A DNA stretch of 64,000 nucleotides, from contig NZ_AP022614.1 in the NCBI RefSeq assembly GCF_010730575.1, positions 682,001 to 746,000 of the forward strand, written 5' to 3'. Position numbers and translations under genes: made by a program. The notes under the pieces are model-generated. The model worked only from the letters and a program-made list of their open reading frames with translations. It did no database searches and was not told where the DNA came from. Source of the stretch: Mycobacterium parmense. GTDB taxonomy: Bacteria; Actinomycetota; Actinomycetes; Mycobacteriales; Mycobacteriaceae. Shown here piece after piece: positions 39,599 through 48,839 of this stretch (positions are counted from its first letter, which is position 1; each line of letters begins with the position of its first letter).

Positions 39599-40426
39599 AT
39601 GTTGACGCGGTTGGTGGCCCTTTCGCCGGGTGACGGACGGATTTCGGCGCTGGTGCGGCGGGTGTGCGCGCAGACGTTGTCGCTGCCGCCGCTGCCTTCG
39701 AGGGTGGAGGTCGGGGAGCCCGAGACCGAGGCCGAGGCCGTCGTCGCCGAGTTCGCCCAACAGTTCAGCGCCGACGTCTCCTCCGTCACCGCCGGGCAGC
39801 GCTCCACGCTGTCAAAGCAGTTGCGGGAGAACACCTTCAGCGTGGTGGTGCAGATGTACATCGCCGACTTCGTGCCCCGGGTGCGGGCCGGGCTGGAAGC
39901 GCTCGGCGTGGGCGCGCAGCACCTCGGCTGGGTGGCCGGGCCGATCGCCTGGGATCACACCACCGAGCCGTCGGATCTGGTGTTCAACGAGTTCCTGCCC
40001 GCCGTGGCGCGGATGCGCGCGCTCGACCCCGTGACCTCCGAGCTGGTACGCCTGCGAGGCGCGGCCCAGCACAACTGCCGGCTGTGCAAGTCGCTGCGCG
40101 AGGGCAGCGCGCTCGACGCCGGCGGCTCGGAGTCGCTGTACGGCGAGATCGACCGGTTCGAAACCTCCCGTTCGCTCAGCCCCCGCGCAAAAGGAGCGCT
40201 TCGTTACACGGATGGGTTAATTTGGACGCCTGCGCACCTCGTCGCCGATGACGTCGCCGAGGTGCGCTCCGGGTTCTCCGAGGCCGAGGCCGTCGAGCTC
40301 ACCTTCGACATCATGCGCAATGCGAGCAACAAAGTGGCGGTCGCCCTGGGCGCCGACGCCCCCCGGGTCGAGGAGGGCACCGAGCGCTACCTGCTCGACG
40401 CCGACGGCCAGACGGTGTTCAGCTGA
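39599..40426 (+). CDS. Carboxymuconolactone decarboxylase/AhpD-like protein
   Basis: This 275-residue helical protein carries an AhpD-type motif with two cysteines in [19 protein letters not shown] (CRLC), the redox pair of alkylhydroperoxidase-like proteins, then helices typical of CMD domains. The start is ATG at 39599. It overlaps the next gene by one base and follows pmbA by 40 bases, so all three may be co-transcribed. The physiological substrate is unknown. Confidence 0.75.
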   Translation: MLTRLVALSPGDGRISALVRRVCAQTLSLPPLPSRVEVGEPETEAEAVVAEFAQQFSADVSSVTAGQRSTLSKQLRENTFSVVVQMYIADFVPRVRAGLEALGVGAQHLGWVAGPIAWDHTTEPSDLVFNEFLPAVARMRALDPVTSELVRLRGAAQHNCRLCKSLREGSALDAGGSESLYGEIDRFETSRSLSPRAKGALRYTDGLIWTPAHLVADDVAEVRSGFSEAEAVELTFDIMRNASNKVAVALGADAPRVEEGTERYLLDADGQTVFS

Positions 40427-40935
40427 TGGCGTTTCGACGGTTCAGCCCGTACCGCGGCCGGCGGTTGCGCTGGGACGAGGCTCTCTTCGAGCGCGCCGCC
40501 ATGAGCCGCGCCGGTTCGCTGCTGGGAAAGTACCTGGCTCCGCGGATCGACAAGGTGCTGATACCCCGGACGAACGGGCATCTGAGCACCATGGGCACCG
40601 ACAAGGTCGGGCTGGTGACCACCGTCGGCGCCAAGTCGGGCAAGCCGCGCTCACAGCCTCTGGCGTTGATCGACGACGGCCACGGGCTGTTGGCGATCGG
40701 GTCGAATTACGGCCGCGAAAAGCACCCGGGGTGGAGTGCCAACCTGCTGGCGCACCCCGATTGCACGATCGAACTGAACGGTCCGCCGGCGCCGTACCGC
40801 GCGGAATTGCTCGACGGTGACGAGCGGGCGGCGGCGTGGGCCACGGCCGTCGACGTCTACGCGGGTTATGAGGCTTACCGCGCGAATTGCGCGCCGCGGA
40901 AGATCCGGATTTTCCGGCTCCGTCCGGTGGCGTGA
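40426..40935 (+). CDS. Ddn-like F420-dependent nitroreductase family protein
   Basis: The 169-residue protein has the split beta-barrel pattern of deazaflavin (F420)-dependent nitroreductases: KVGLVTTVGAKSGKPRSQPLALIDDG, then IGSNYGREKHPGWSANLLAHPDCTIELNG. These bind F420 and reduce quinones or nitro compounds. The ATG at 40426 overlaps the preceding stop. Substrate unknown. Confidence 0.82.
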   Translation: MAFRRFSPYRGRRLRWDEALFERAAMSRAGSLLGKYLAPRIDKVLIPRTNGHLSTMGTDKVGLVTTVGAKSGKPRSQPLALIDDGHGLLAIGSNYGREKHPGWSANLLAHPDCTIELNGPPAPYRAELLDGDERAAAWATAVDVYAGYEAYRANCAPRKIRIFRLRPVA

Positions 40936-41109
40936 GCGCGTAGTCGCGGGGTGGTGTGGCTGGGGGCTGCCACCGGCTCCGGGCGGCCCGGTTATGTCGC
41001 TGCCTTCCCGGCCGGTCGGCGTTGGCCTGCGGCTCGCAGCCGGATAGGAGCCGACGGGCCGCGCAGGGTAAGTTGCGGGGGTCGCAAGCTGGCGACCAGA
41101 TGCGTGCCG

Positions 41110-41183
41110 GGGGCGGTAGCTCAGTTGGTTAGAGCCGCGGACTCATAATCCGTTGGTCGCGGGTTCGAGCCCCGCCCGCCCCA
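41110..41183 (+). tRNA. tRNA with anticodon CAT (tRNA-Met; tRNA-Ile2 not excluded)
   Basis: A full cloverleaf can be drawn. The acceptor GGGGCGG pairs with CCGCCCC, followed by discriminator A. The D arm is GCTCAGTTGGTTAGAGC, the anticodon stem is GCGGA/TCCGT with loop CTCATAA (anticodon CAT), and the T arm is GCGGG-TTCGAGC-CCCGC. CCA is not encoded. Its 3' part, from the anticodon stem on, is duplicated at 48840. Confidence 0.92.
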
Positions 41184-41193
41184 CTTCAGGCGT
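41139..41193 (+). repeat. Direct repeat, left copy (tRNA 3' end; attL-like)
   Basis: These 55 bases cover the tRNA from the anticodon stem to the 3' end plus ten bases, and are identical to 48840-48894. The layout is that of a tRNA attachment site flanking an integrated island. Similarity continues past the perfect repeat into the IS481-like left end, but with changes. Confidence 0.85.
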
Positions 41194-41201
41194 GTATGAC
41201 G

Positions 41202-41288
41202 TCGGCTGATGCTTGACATTTCAGTTCCGGGTGATGCCTGACAGTGTTTCGGCTGATCCTTTACAGCGGTTTCGGTTGATCCTTGACA
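41202..41288 (+). repeat. Four tandem 17-bp iterons upstream of the IS481-family transposase
   Basis: Near-identical units of the form TCGGYTGATSCTTGACA start at about 41202, 41226, 41249 and 41272, a regular spacing of 23-24 bases (two helical turns). Units like these at an insertion-sequence end suggest transposase binding sites. The scar at 48901-48940 retains only two such units. Confidence 0.75.
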
Positions 41289-41296
41289 CTCCCTGG

Positions 41297-42583
41297 ATGA
41301 GGGAGTTGAGCGTGGCTGAGCAGCGGTATCAGGCTGTGTTGGCGGTGATTGGTGATGGCCTGGCGATTTCCCAGGTTGCTGGGAAGGTCGGGGTTTCGCG
41401 TCAAACGTTGCATGTGTGGTTGGCGCGCTATGAGGCTGAGGGCCTACAAGGGCTGGTGGATCGGTCGCATCGGCCGGCCCGGTGTCCGCATCAGATGGGC
41501 GCGGAGGTCGAGGCGGTCCTGCTGGAGTTGCGTCGTACTCGCCCGTATTGGGGACCGCGTCGGCTGGTGTTCGAGTTAACCAAGCGCGGCGTTGCGCCGC
41601 TGCCGTCGCCCTCGGCGGTGTACCGGGCATTGCTGCGCGCCGGGATGATCGATCCCGCGCAGCGCGACCGGCGCGCGCGCAAGTGGAAACGCTGGGAACG
41701 TGGCGCGCCGATGGAGTTGTGGCAGATGGATGTGGTGGGTGGTTTCCCGCTGGCCGATGGCAGCTGCGCCAAGGTGTTAACGGGTATCGATGACCATTCC
41801 CGGTTGTGTGTGTCAGCGAAGGTGATGGCTCGTGAACGCACTCGTGCGGTCTGCGATGGGCTGCGGCAGGCCTTGGTGGCCTACGGCGCTCCTGAGCAGA
41901 TCTTGACCGATAACGGCAAGGTCTTCACCGGCCGGTTTTGTCATCCTCCGGTGGAGGTGCTCTTTGATGCGATCTGCCGCGAGCACGGCATCGAGCATCT
42001 GTTGACCCAGCCGCGAAGCCCCACCACGACCGGCAAGATCGAGCGGTTCCACCGCAGTCTGCGCGCGGAATTCCTCAGCGAGCAGCGGCCTTTCACCAAC
42101 CTCAAGACTGCCCAGCAGGCCCTCGATGAATGGATCGCTTACTACAACACCGCCCGGCCGCACCAATCGCTGGACATGGTGACCCCTGCCGAACGATTCG
42201 CTGCCGGGGCTGCGCTCAGACCGGCAGCGGCGCCGGCGACACCGCGCGACGATCGCAGCGGCGATGACTGGGTCAGCCGCCGCGTGACCACCAACGGGGT
42301 AATCAGCGTGGCCTGGCAGCAGGTCTGCCTGGGAGCTCACTACGCCGGCGCACGGTGCGACGTCCACGTCGACGGGGACCTGCTGCGGTTCTTCATCGGC
42401 GATGACTTGGTCAAAACCGCCGCCCGGACCAGCCGCGGCGAGGTACGAAACAAACGGGCCTTCCGCACCCGCGAACACTTCGCGGCGATTGCTGCGGTGG
42501 CAGCCGACGCAAAGGTGCCGCTCACGACCGCCCCGACAGCGCTGCGGCGCGACTACCTCATGGCGCACCCGCGGCGCCGATGA
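41297..42583 (+). CDS. IS481-family transposase
   Basis: This 428-residue DDE transposase has an N-terminal HTH (GLAISQVAGKVGVSRQTLHVWLARYE). The rve catalytic core has the three acidic residues in WQMDVVG, ILTDNGKVF and TTGKIERFHRSLRAEF, and a C-terminal extension follows. The open frame reaches 41213, but the ATG at 41297 (MRELSVAEQRYQAV) sits after the iterons. The left end lies directly at the tRNA 3' end; I could not find a matching right inverted repeat downstream. It looks intact. Confidence 0.9.
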   Translation: MRELSVAEQRYQAVLAVIGDGLAISQVAGKVGVSRQTLHVWLARYEAEGLQGLVDRSHRPARCPHQMGAEVEAVLLELRRTRPYWGPRRLVFELTKRGVAPLPSPSAVYRALLRAGMIDPAQRDRRARKWKRWERGAPMELWQMDVVGGFPLADGSCAKVLTGIDDHSRLCVSAKVMARERTRAVCDGLRQALVAYGAPEQILTDNGKVFTGRFCHPPVEVLFDAICREHGIEHLLTQPRSPTTTGKIERFHRSLRAEFLSEQRPFTNLKTAQQALDEWIAYYNTARPHQSLDMVTPAERFAAGAALRPAAAPATPRDDRSGDDWVSRRVTTNGVISVAWQQVCLGAHYAGARCDVHVDGDLLRFFIGDDLVKTAARTSRGEVRNKRAFRTREHFAAIAAVAADAKVPLTTAPTALRRDYLMAHPRRR

Positions 42584-43099
42584 GCCGGACGCGCGATGCT
42601 CCCGAGCATGACGCTGACGGTGCCGCGTCCGACCGGCGTCAAGGCCGCAGACACACCGCCGGGCGCGACGGCGCGGGCACAGCAGCAAGCACCGCCTTGG
42701 CCGAGCTTGACGCCCGCCGAGCATGCGAAGCGCCTAGTGCTCGATTGGTCCTAGCTGCTGCGGCACGCGACGTTCTACATGGCCGTGGTCTGGCCCGCTG
42801 TGCGGCGCGCTAACCGCTTCGCGAAGGCCGCGAAGGACCGCGCCGCGATGCAGCCACCCCTCCTGAAGTCCACGCGCTCCAGCACACCTACGCGAGCCCG
42901 TGCAACGCGGCAGGCCGAACGATGTTCGAGGTCGCGAGGTTCATACGGGGCATGCGTCGCCGCACACGACGGAAACGGCCTACGCACCCGCTGAACGCCG
43001 ACGACCTCGCAGACGCGATGGCCGCGCTCGATGCGATGGCCGGCCCCAAAGCCTGCCGCTGCGAACGTTGTTCACCTTCGGCGCACGGCTGCTCCGTAG
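42584..43099 (+). pseudogene. Degraded small gene(s) of unknown family
   Basis: From the ATG at 42608 (MTLTVPRPTGVKAAD) a frame with coding character stops at a TAG (42752). It continues in the same frame with LLRHATFYMAVVWPAVRRA, and then appears to shift to a frame containing MFEVARFIRGMRRRTRRKRP and NADDLADAMAALDAMAG up to about 43100. This reads as one small gene of about 150 codons with a nonsense and a frameshift lesion, or as two tiny genes. I recognise no domain. Confidence 0.35.
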
Positions 43100-44275
43100 C
43101 TAGAGCAGCTCTTCACGCTCCAACACCGCGCGCAAATCTTCGAAAATCGCCGAGATTCGGCCCCTTGGGTAGCGAAGTTGGCTCAGTCCGGTGATGTTCG
43201 AGAATTCCTCACAACCCTCTTCGAGCAGGACGATTGCGCGTTCGAATCCCAATCTTCCCTGGAACAGCCCAACCTCGTGAATCACGTTGTCGCGCGCTAC
43301 TTTCGTACCGTCAGCCATCTCATCTTCGGCAGTCATCACGAGGCAGGCGAACGCGGCGTTATTGAGCATGTCTGACAGCCTTGCGGCGGTGGTCGTCCCG
43401 GCGACAGGCACTCGATTGAATTCGTCGATGTGTAGCCCAAGGCGGTCTTGGAGGAAGTCCTTTAGTTCGCGCCACTGTTGGGATCTGCCATGTCCGATGA
43501 AAACACGGCTGCCGAGTTGGACTTTTGCGGCGGTGGGCGCATGGGTTGCGGCTCGACGGAGATGGTTAGCGGCATTTCGCGCACAATCTGCTAGTTCGAG
43601 CGCGCAAAGGTACGGCGCGTCAAAGGCTTCCAGTTGCCCGAGGATCTGTTGGTGTGGCGCAATAGCACCGCCTTCGTTTAGGGCCCTCGTGTCGTTCGTC
43701 AAGTATTGACGGTTCGGCACTAGGGCACGCGCAAACGTCGCTGCGCTGGGTGGGCTGGCCTTCTCGACTCTGTTCTTTACGCTAGCTATGTAGTTATCGT
43801 CGTGAGTCGCGAGATAGCTAGACAGTATCGATGTGATCGTTCCTTTGTGGCGTGTGACTGAGCGCCGCGCCTCGGTCTCTTTGGTCGTCATGTCATCGAA
43901 ATCGATCTTGACTCCGCACGCCCGCAACTCGTCTCGAACATCGTCCACACCGCGCACTTGCCATCGCGTAGGAGCTACGCCACCACGCCGCAGTCCAGAC
44001 GTGATGCTGAATGCCTCGTGTGCGGGCGGTGGCTCGAACTCGCCGTAATAGACACGCGCCTGATATCCGAGGTTGGACCCTGACCATGACTTTTCGACCT
44101 GATCGATCACTCGAAGTGCGGCGTTATAGGGTTCCCTGAACTCAGGGCTGTCGCCCTGGGCTCCAAGTGTCGAAAGCTCTTCCGCGAGCGCATCGAGTTC
44201 CGAGATGTACGCGTCTGTACCGGCCACCGGCGCCCTGGACCTCCTCTTCGAAGCCGCCGTGAGGGCTTGTTCCAT
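43100..44275 (-). CDS. Protein with C-terminal TIR-like nucleotide-binding domain
   Basis: This 391-residue protein has an N-terminal part of unknown fold (about 1-250). Its C-terminal domain (about 255-380) fits the CAP12-type predicted nucleotide-binding TIR-like family: RVFIGHGRSQQWRELKDFLQDRLGL, then SDMLNNAAFACLVMTAEDEM, then RDNVIHEVGLFQGRLGFERAIVLLEE. The domain occurs as an NAD-degrading effector in cyclic-nucleotide defence systems. The ATG at 44275 is the likely start; the frame stays open to 44488 with non-protein-like sequence. It is the last of four same-strand island genes. Confidence 0.75.
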   Translation of the reverse strand: MEQALTAASKRRSRAPVAGTDAYISELDALAEELSTLGAQGDSPEFREPYNAALRVIDQVEKSWSGSNLGYQARVYYGEFEPPPAHEAFSITSGLRRGGVAPTRWQVRGVDDVRDELRACGVKIDFDDMTTKETEARRSVTRHKGTITSILSSYLATHDDNYIASVKNRVEKASPPSAATFARALVPNRQYLTNDTRALNEGGAIAPHQQILGQLEAFDAPYLCALELADCARNAANHLRRAATHAPTAAKVQLGSRVFIGHGRSQQWRELKDFLQDRLGLHIDEFNRVPVAGTTTAARLSDMLNNAAFACLVMTAEDEMADGTKVARDNVIHEVGLFQGRLGFERAIVLLEEGCEEFSNITGLSQLRYPRGRISAIFEDLRAVLEREELL

Positions 44276-44618
44276 CGCCCACAACGTTACAAGGCTCAGG
44301 CGGCAGTACCGCGCAGGCAGTACTGCGCCCGAAAGCGGGAGCAGCACGGACGTACACTGCCCTGGCACCGTCCGGTGTGAGGATAAACCGCATCTGAAGT
44401 GCAAAATAGTGCAGTGCATGCCTCTAAAGCGAGGAGGACCGGTTTTATCGCGGACCTGTCGCGCGCGTGTATCGCTACACTGTCGCAACTAAGTGCAAAT
44501 CAGGGGGAGCGACCGGGGGGGAACGCCAGATGGGGCTTAGCGAGTGAGGCGGCAATCGAGATTTATTGCGAGACAACATAATTCGGTCTATCCGATCGGG
44601 CATGAAGTACTCTGTACC
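44276..44618 (-). other. Intergenic region within the island
   Basis: I see no supported gene in these 343 bases. Short plus-strand frames exist but look random. The part nearest the DUF6602-like gene (44560-44640) is AT-rich. A promoter for the TIR-like gene may lie here, since the gap is large for co-transcription. Confidence 0.4.
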
Positions 44619-45551
44619 CTACATAAACCAGCGGCTACTTCCCGTCGGAAAGATCCGTTCGTGCAGGTAGCTGGAGATAACCCCGTCTAACCGGCGAGGT
44701 AAGTGCCCGGATCCTAAGTGAGCGCCTGTTCTCATGGCGCTCAAGCCGTCGGCGATCTGTTTCAGCTGTGGATCTCGCACGGCCAGCTTTGCCCAGAGTT
44801 GGATCACAAGCGTTGCGATCGGGTGCGGGTTCTGGAGCGGAGCGGCGCCCGTGGTATCGGGGGTTTGGTGAGCTGAATGCCAGAAGTCGTAATAACTATC
44901 GCCCTCCGACGGCGCGGAGGGGCCGGGGCGAATTGGATTTTGAGCGATGTTTACCGTTCGATACCAGCAATCGAGATCAGCGACACAGACGAGGTCGAGC
45001 TGACCGCGAGGTGGTTCATCCTTCTGTGTTTCTGCGAGAAGAGCATCAGTGACCGCTGCGCGTGGTTCGTCACCCGGCAACTTGTGGGTGTGCGCCAAGA
45101 CACCGTAGATCAACGGGGATATTAGTTCTCCGATCTCTGTCCCCACCTTTCTTTCAAAGCCCTCACGTACTACTCGGGCCTCTGTTATCGCGTCCCGCAG
45201 TTTGCCCCTACTTAGTTCCGATTTCACGCTGAACGCTGCAACCACACCAGAGAGAAGGACTTCCGACCGTTCCCGAAGTTCGCGCGGATAGGACGGATGA
45301 AAGATGACTAGATCGGTCTCGCAAGAGTAGCTCTTGCGATTCACCGCGCGTTCCAGCAGTAGGTACTTGCGGGTGCCGACCTCGTACTGTGGCGGCAGCC
45401 AGCCCTGAAGTAGGCGACGGAATAGCGCCTCGTAATGGTGACCGCGTTGCTGCGCCCTTGCACGCCCTACCAGGTTGCGGCGAGTAAGTTCGTACTCGGC
45501 TGCAACGGCGTCTGCCACTGCGCCGAGCCATCTGACGTGTGCCTGTGTCAT
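44619..45551 (-). CDS. DUF6602-like putative nuclease
   Basis: The 310-residue protein resembles DUF6602 proteins: GHHYEALFRRLLQGWLPPQYEVGTRKYL, then CETDLVIFHPSYPREL, then LLSGVVAAFSVKSELSRGKL. Glu41, Asp80 and Lys110 are spaced like the E-D-xxK core of PD-(D/E)XK nucleases. The usual (E/Q)xK acidic or amide residue is Ser108 here, so activity is uncertain. The ATG at 45551 fits the family start. It sits between two island genes on the same strand. Confidence 0.65.
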   Translation of the reverse strand: MTQAHVRWLGAVADAVAAEYELTRRNLVGRARAQQRGHHYEALFRRLLQGWLPPQYEVGTRKYLLLERAVNRKSYSCETDLVIFHPSYPRELRERSEVLLSGVVAAFSVKSELSRGKLRDAITEARVVREGFERKVGTEIGELISPLIYGVLAHTHKLPGDEPRAAVTDALLAETQKDEPPRGQLDLVCVADLDCWYRTVNIAQNPIRPGPSAPSEGDSYYDFWHSAHQTPDTTGAAPLQNPHPIATLVIQLWAKLAVRDPQLKQIADGLSAMRTGAHLGSGHLPRRLDGVISSYLHERIFPTGSSRWFM

Positions 45552-45669
45552 GCCAATGGTTTATACGCTCCGCAAGCCGTTTGAGCTGTTCAAGTGAACT
45601 TGGGAGAAGGGATGCTGATCATCGCTCCACGAACCAGACGTTTCAAACTGACCCACTACCCCTCAGCTT

Positions 45670-46563
45670 CTACTCTGTGCGGTCGATCGGACGAACGGTG
45701 AAAAGTTCGCCGCTCAACTCTGGCCACTGTGTCGTCGAGTCTTGACGGATTGTGACTTCGCCTAGCCTGCAACATTCGTCAGAAGGGCTGATCTGAATGC
45801 CGCCAGGCGTCGTGTGGATTGCTCGGGAATCGAAGAGGGGCCCGGCGGGGTGATCAAGGGCGTGGCGGAGCTCCTCCTCAGCGACCCCCGGGAACTTCGG
45901 TGCGAGCGCTGTGAACAGCTGGTCCGAATACCGGTCGTTATGAAACGCTGAGATTGATCCATCTACTAATTTTTCGCTGTAAGTCACGACGTTGCGTGGG
46001 CCCCTAGGGTTGGCGTGCACTATAAGGCGAATTCCGAAGTTCGTATTGGGATCGAGACGGCGGCCTGCCGAGATGGTGATGAGCTTTTTCGCGTTACCAT
46101 CGCGTAACGCGAACCAGATGGGCCGCGCATTTTGCTCGTCTGGCAGTCGTCGCGGAACGCGGTTCCAGCACGCCAGCGTCTCGTCTGGCTCCCACTTGGT
46201 CCAACGCCTGCTGACTTCGTAGCGGTAGTAATGGAGGTGTCCGCCCAGCAAGTCAATTGAGATCGGCGGCTCTGGGGGAGCGGCGGTGCCGTGCTCGAAG
46301 CGGAGCGTGTTAATCCCGGCCGGCATCGACGTGAGCCAATTGGTGAACAATGAGTTTTCGGTATCCGCGATCCGCGGATCAGTCGTGTCGTAGTACCCAG
46401 CGAGCGGCGCGCCCACAGGAATCACAAACTGTGACAGCAGCTCCTTCAGCTGCGCCTTGAGCACTTTCTGCCAGTCATGCCGCTCCTCGCCGTCGAACTG
46501 AATGTGGTACCCAGACCAAACTTCAACTGAAGTACCGGCGGTACGAACGAAGAACGGTTTCAT
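45670..46563 (-). CDS. Hypothetical protein of the island
   Basis: This 297-residue soluble protein has no signal peptide or membrane helix, and I recognise no family. It begins MKPFFVRTAGTSVEVWSGYH and is rich in Trp and Tyr; the central part (DLLGGHLHYYRYEVSRRWTKWEP) looks like a beta-rich domain. The ATG at 46563 follows GGAGGG at good spacing, so it is a real gene. It lies between the interrupted transmembrane gene and the DUF6602-like gene on one strand. Confidence 0.7.
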   Translation of the reverse strand: MKPFFVRTAGTSVEVWSGYHIQFDGEERHDWQKVLKAQLKELLSQFVIPVGAPLAGYYDTTDPRIADTENSLFTNWLTSMPAGINTLRFEHGTAAPPEPPISIDLLGGHLHYYRYEVSRRWTKWEPDETLACWNRVPRRLPDEQNARPIWFALRDGNAKKLITISAGRRLDPNTNFGIRLIVHANPRGPRNVVTYSEKLVDGSISAFHNDRYSDQLFTALAPKFPGVAEEELRHALDHPAGPLFDSRAIHTTPGGIQISPSDECCRLGEVTIRQDSTTQWPELSGELFTVRPIDRTE

Positions 46564-46873
46564 GTGATCCCTCCGATGGCGTTGCGCCGCAAGTTCTGCG
46601 TTACCCGCACCTAACGAAAAGCGAAACTGCGAGGAGTCGCGCCGCGGGGCGGTCAGAGCTCTTCGAACAACTTCACCTGCTGACGAGTGAGCAACGCGCT
46701 CTTATCGATCTTGCGAAGGCCCGCGAGTACGCAGTTGATCTGGCGCTGGAGCCTCTGCAAGCGATCGCTGACCTCTGCGCGCATATCTGCTTCTACATCG
46801 ACACGGAAGACCGAATCGTCTGTCGGTGGACGCCTGACCTCCTCCCATTTCTCAAGGGCGGCATCAATTGAGT

Positions 46874-46882
46874 CGATGAGCG
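46874..46882. repeat. Target-site duplication, left copy
   Basis: CGATGAGCG is repeated exactly at 48309-48317 and bounds the IS256-family element; 8-9 bp duplications are usual for this family. Confidence 0.85.
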
Positions 46883-48308
46883 AGTTGCGTCCAGCAGAGT
46901 GGTGTACGAGTCGGGCCTGATCAGGATGTCCGGCGTGTCGTAGCCGAATGAATGAAGGTCATCGCGTGATTCTTCGAGAGACCGACCAAAGTCACTCGAG
47001 CAAAGGAATCGACGCGATGACCACTGCCCACGATATCGACTGGCCCGCCGTGCTGGCTGATCGACTCACCACCACCAGCCCGGATGTGTTGCGTGAGCTG
47101 CTGGCCACGTTCATCCACACCCTGATGGGCGCCGAAGCAGACGCGCTGTGCGGCGCCGGCTACGGGCAGCGCAGTTCCGAGCGCACCAATCAGCGCAACG
47201 GCTATCGTCACCGCCAGTTCGACACGCGTGCAGGCAGTTTGGACCTGGCGATCCCCAAGCTGCGCCATGGCTCGTACTTCCCGGATTGGCTGCTGGAACG
47301 CCGTAAACGCGCCGAACGGGCCCTGACCACCGTGGTGGCCACCTGCTACCTGCTGGGGGTGTCGACGCGGCGGATGGACAAGCTCGTCGAGACTCTGGGA
47401 ATCACGTCGTTGTCGAAGTCGCAGGTGTCGGTGATGGCCACGGAGCTCGACGCGGCCGTCGAAGCCTTCCGGACCCGCCCGTTGGATGCCGGTCCGTACA
47501 CCTTCATGGCCGCCGATGCCCTGGTGCTCAAGGTTCGCGAAGGTGGGCGGGTGGTCAACGTGCACGCCTTGATCGCCGTCGGGGTGAACGCCGACGGTTA
47601 CCGCGAGATCCTCGGGGTCGATGTCACCACAGCCGAGGACGGTGCTGGCTGGCTGACGTTCCTGCGCTCGCTGACAGCCCGCGGCCTCTCAGGCGTGAAG
47701 CTGGTGACTTCCGACGCGCATGCCGGACTGGTCGCCGCGATCGGCGCGACCCTGCCGGGCGCATCGTGGCAGCGCTGCCGCACCCACTACACGACCAATC
47801 TCATGGCCGTCACACCCAAGGCGTCCTGGCCGTGGGTCAAGACCCTGCTGCACTCGGTGTTCGATCAGCCCGACGCGGACTCCGTTGCCGCCCAATATGA
47901 TCGGGTGATTGACGCGTTAGATGGAAAGCTGCCTAAGACAGCTGAACACCTTGAGGCCGCGCGAGCGACCTGCTTGCGTTCACGGCGTTCCCCAAACAGA
48001 TCTGGCGGCAGATCTGGTCCAACAACCCCCAGGAGCGGCTCAACAAGGAGATCCGCCGACGCACCGACGTCGTCGGGATCTTCCCCGACCGCAACGCCCT
48101 CATTCGTCTCGTCGGCGCCGTGCTGGCCGAACAACACGACGAATGGGCCGAGTCCCGGCGCTACCTCGGCCTCGACGTGCTGAGCAAATCACGCGCGGTC
48201 AACGACACCCCAACAGAACAGGAGGACACCCCGGCGGCGCTGACCGCCTGACACATCACGACGAAGAATCACACAACGACGTCGTACACCACGTCCCTGG
48301 ACTTGACC
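46883..48308 (+). mobile_element. IS256-family insertion sequence (1426 bp)
   Basis: The ends form imperfect inverted repeats: GTCCAGCAGAGTGGTGTACG at the left against GTCCAGGGACGTGGTGTACG on the complement of the right end. They are bounded by a 9-bp direct repeat. The element carries one transposase gene, which is frameshifted. The size is normal for mycobacterial IS256-family elements. It disrupts the transmembrane coiled-coil gene. Confidence 0.85.
47017..48251 (+). pseudogene. IS256-family transposase, frameshifted
   Basis: From the ATG at 47017 (MTTAHDIDWPAVLADRL) the frame shows mutator-family features: CGAGYGQRSSERTNQRNGYR, the DDE Asp in FMAADALVLKV, and VTSDAHAGLVAAI. After HLEAARA (about 47965) the family sequence continues in another frame as DLLAFTAFPKQIWRQIWSNN and RLNKEIRRRTDVVGIFP, ending at a TGA at 48249. 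A single-base deletion near 47966 explains this. The third catalytic residue (Glu in the NKEIRR region) is lost from the original frame, so the copy should be inactive unless this is a sequencing error. An ATG at 46948 is an alternative start. Confidence 0.85.
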
Positions 48309-48317
48309 CGATGAGCG
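48309..48317. repeat. Target-site duplication, right copy
   Basis: Exact copy of 46874-46882 immediately after the right inverted repeat of the IS256-family element. Confidence 0.85.
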
Positions 48318-48839
48318 ATTCCAACTGCCGTGGGCTCGGCGCTAAGAAGGCGTCCCCCTCAAGCCGAAGGTAGCTGCGAAGGTCACGAAGGCAGTCCACT
48401 ATCGAATCGCTCGGCATGCGCGAGGTCAGTTGGTTCAGCGCCTTCTCCAAACGTGCTTTTGCGGGCCGAAGCCTGTCCTTCAATTCGGATCGAAGTTGCT
48501 GCTGGCTCTTACGAACGTCGGCGTACTTGGTGAACAAATAGTTGCGAAGCCCCAGGACCAGGGCGCCCAGGCTGATGGCCGCGGATATGCAGGCGACGAC
48601 GACAGTCCACATGGCTGAAGTCTAGGCAGCGGGTGTCACGGCCTCGCCTATCGCGTCCGAACATAGCTAACACCCGCTCGTCCCGGCTCACCCCGGCGTC
48701 ACCCCGGCGTCCGGGGGCGATTCGTAGCCGTACTGAAGCCGTACCGGAAGCGCACCGGTGACGGCCAGATTCGTCGCCTCACAGGGCGTTTACTGTTCCT
48801 TTGCCAATCATTTCGCCTGGTCGTCGAGCCGCTGGCTAG

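Larger units (their letters stand above)
46653..48612 (-). pseudogene. Small transmembrane coiled-coil protein gene, split by an IS256-family element
   Basis: The 5' part (48612-48309) encodes MWTVVVACISAAISLGALVL, a transmembrane helix, then a charged helical stretch to LESLI. The 3' part (46873-46653) encodes DSIDAALEKWEEVRRPP to KLFEEL. The two parts flank the insertion sequence. Removing the element and one 9-base target copy leaves 525 bases, exactly 175 codons in one frame, with the junction reading QLESLIDSIDAALEKW. The ancestral protein was 174 residues: one N-terminal helix followed by coiled coil. It heads the four-gene minus-strand set. It is presumably inactive now. Confidence 0.85.

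Noticed and set aside
41202-41288. Possible CRISPR-like array
   Set aside because: Units are short (17 bp), spacers are only 6-7 bp and similar, and the array abuts a transposase gene; it fits insertion-sequence iterons.
41121-41630. Minus-strand open frame across the tRNA and IS481 region (contains RGSNPRPTDYES)
   Set aside because: This peptide is the antisense translation of a tRNA 3' end and appears as a false gene near many tRNA genes; the true genes are the tRNA and the plus-strand transposase.
47017-48251. Programmed frameshift in the IS256-family transposase
   Set aside because: This family normally has a single frame, and I see no slippery heptamer at the shift; a one-base deletion is simpler.
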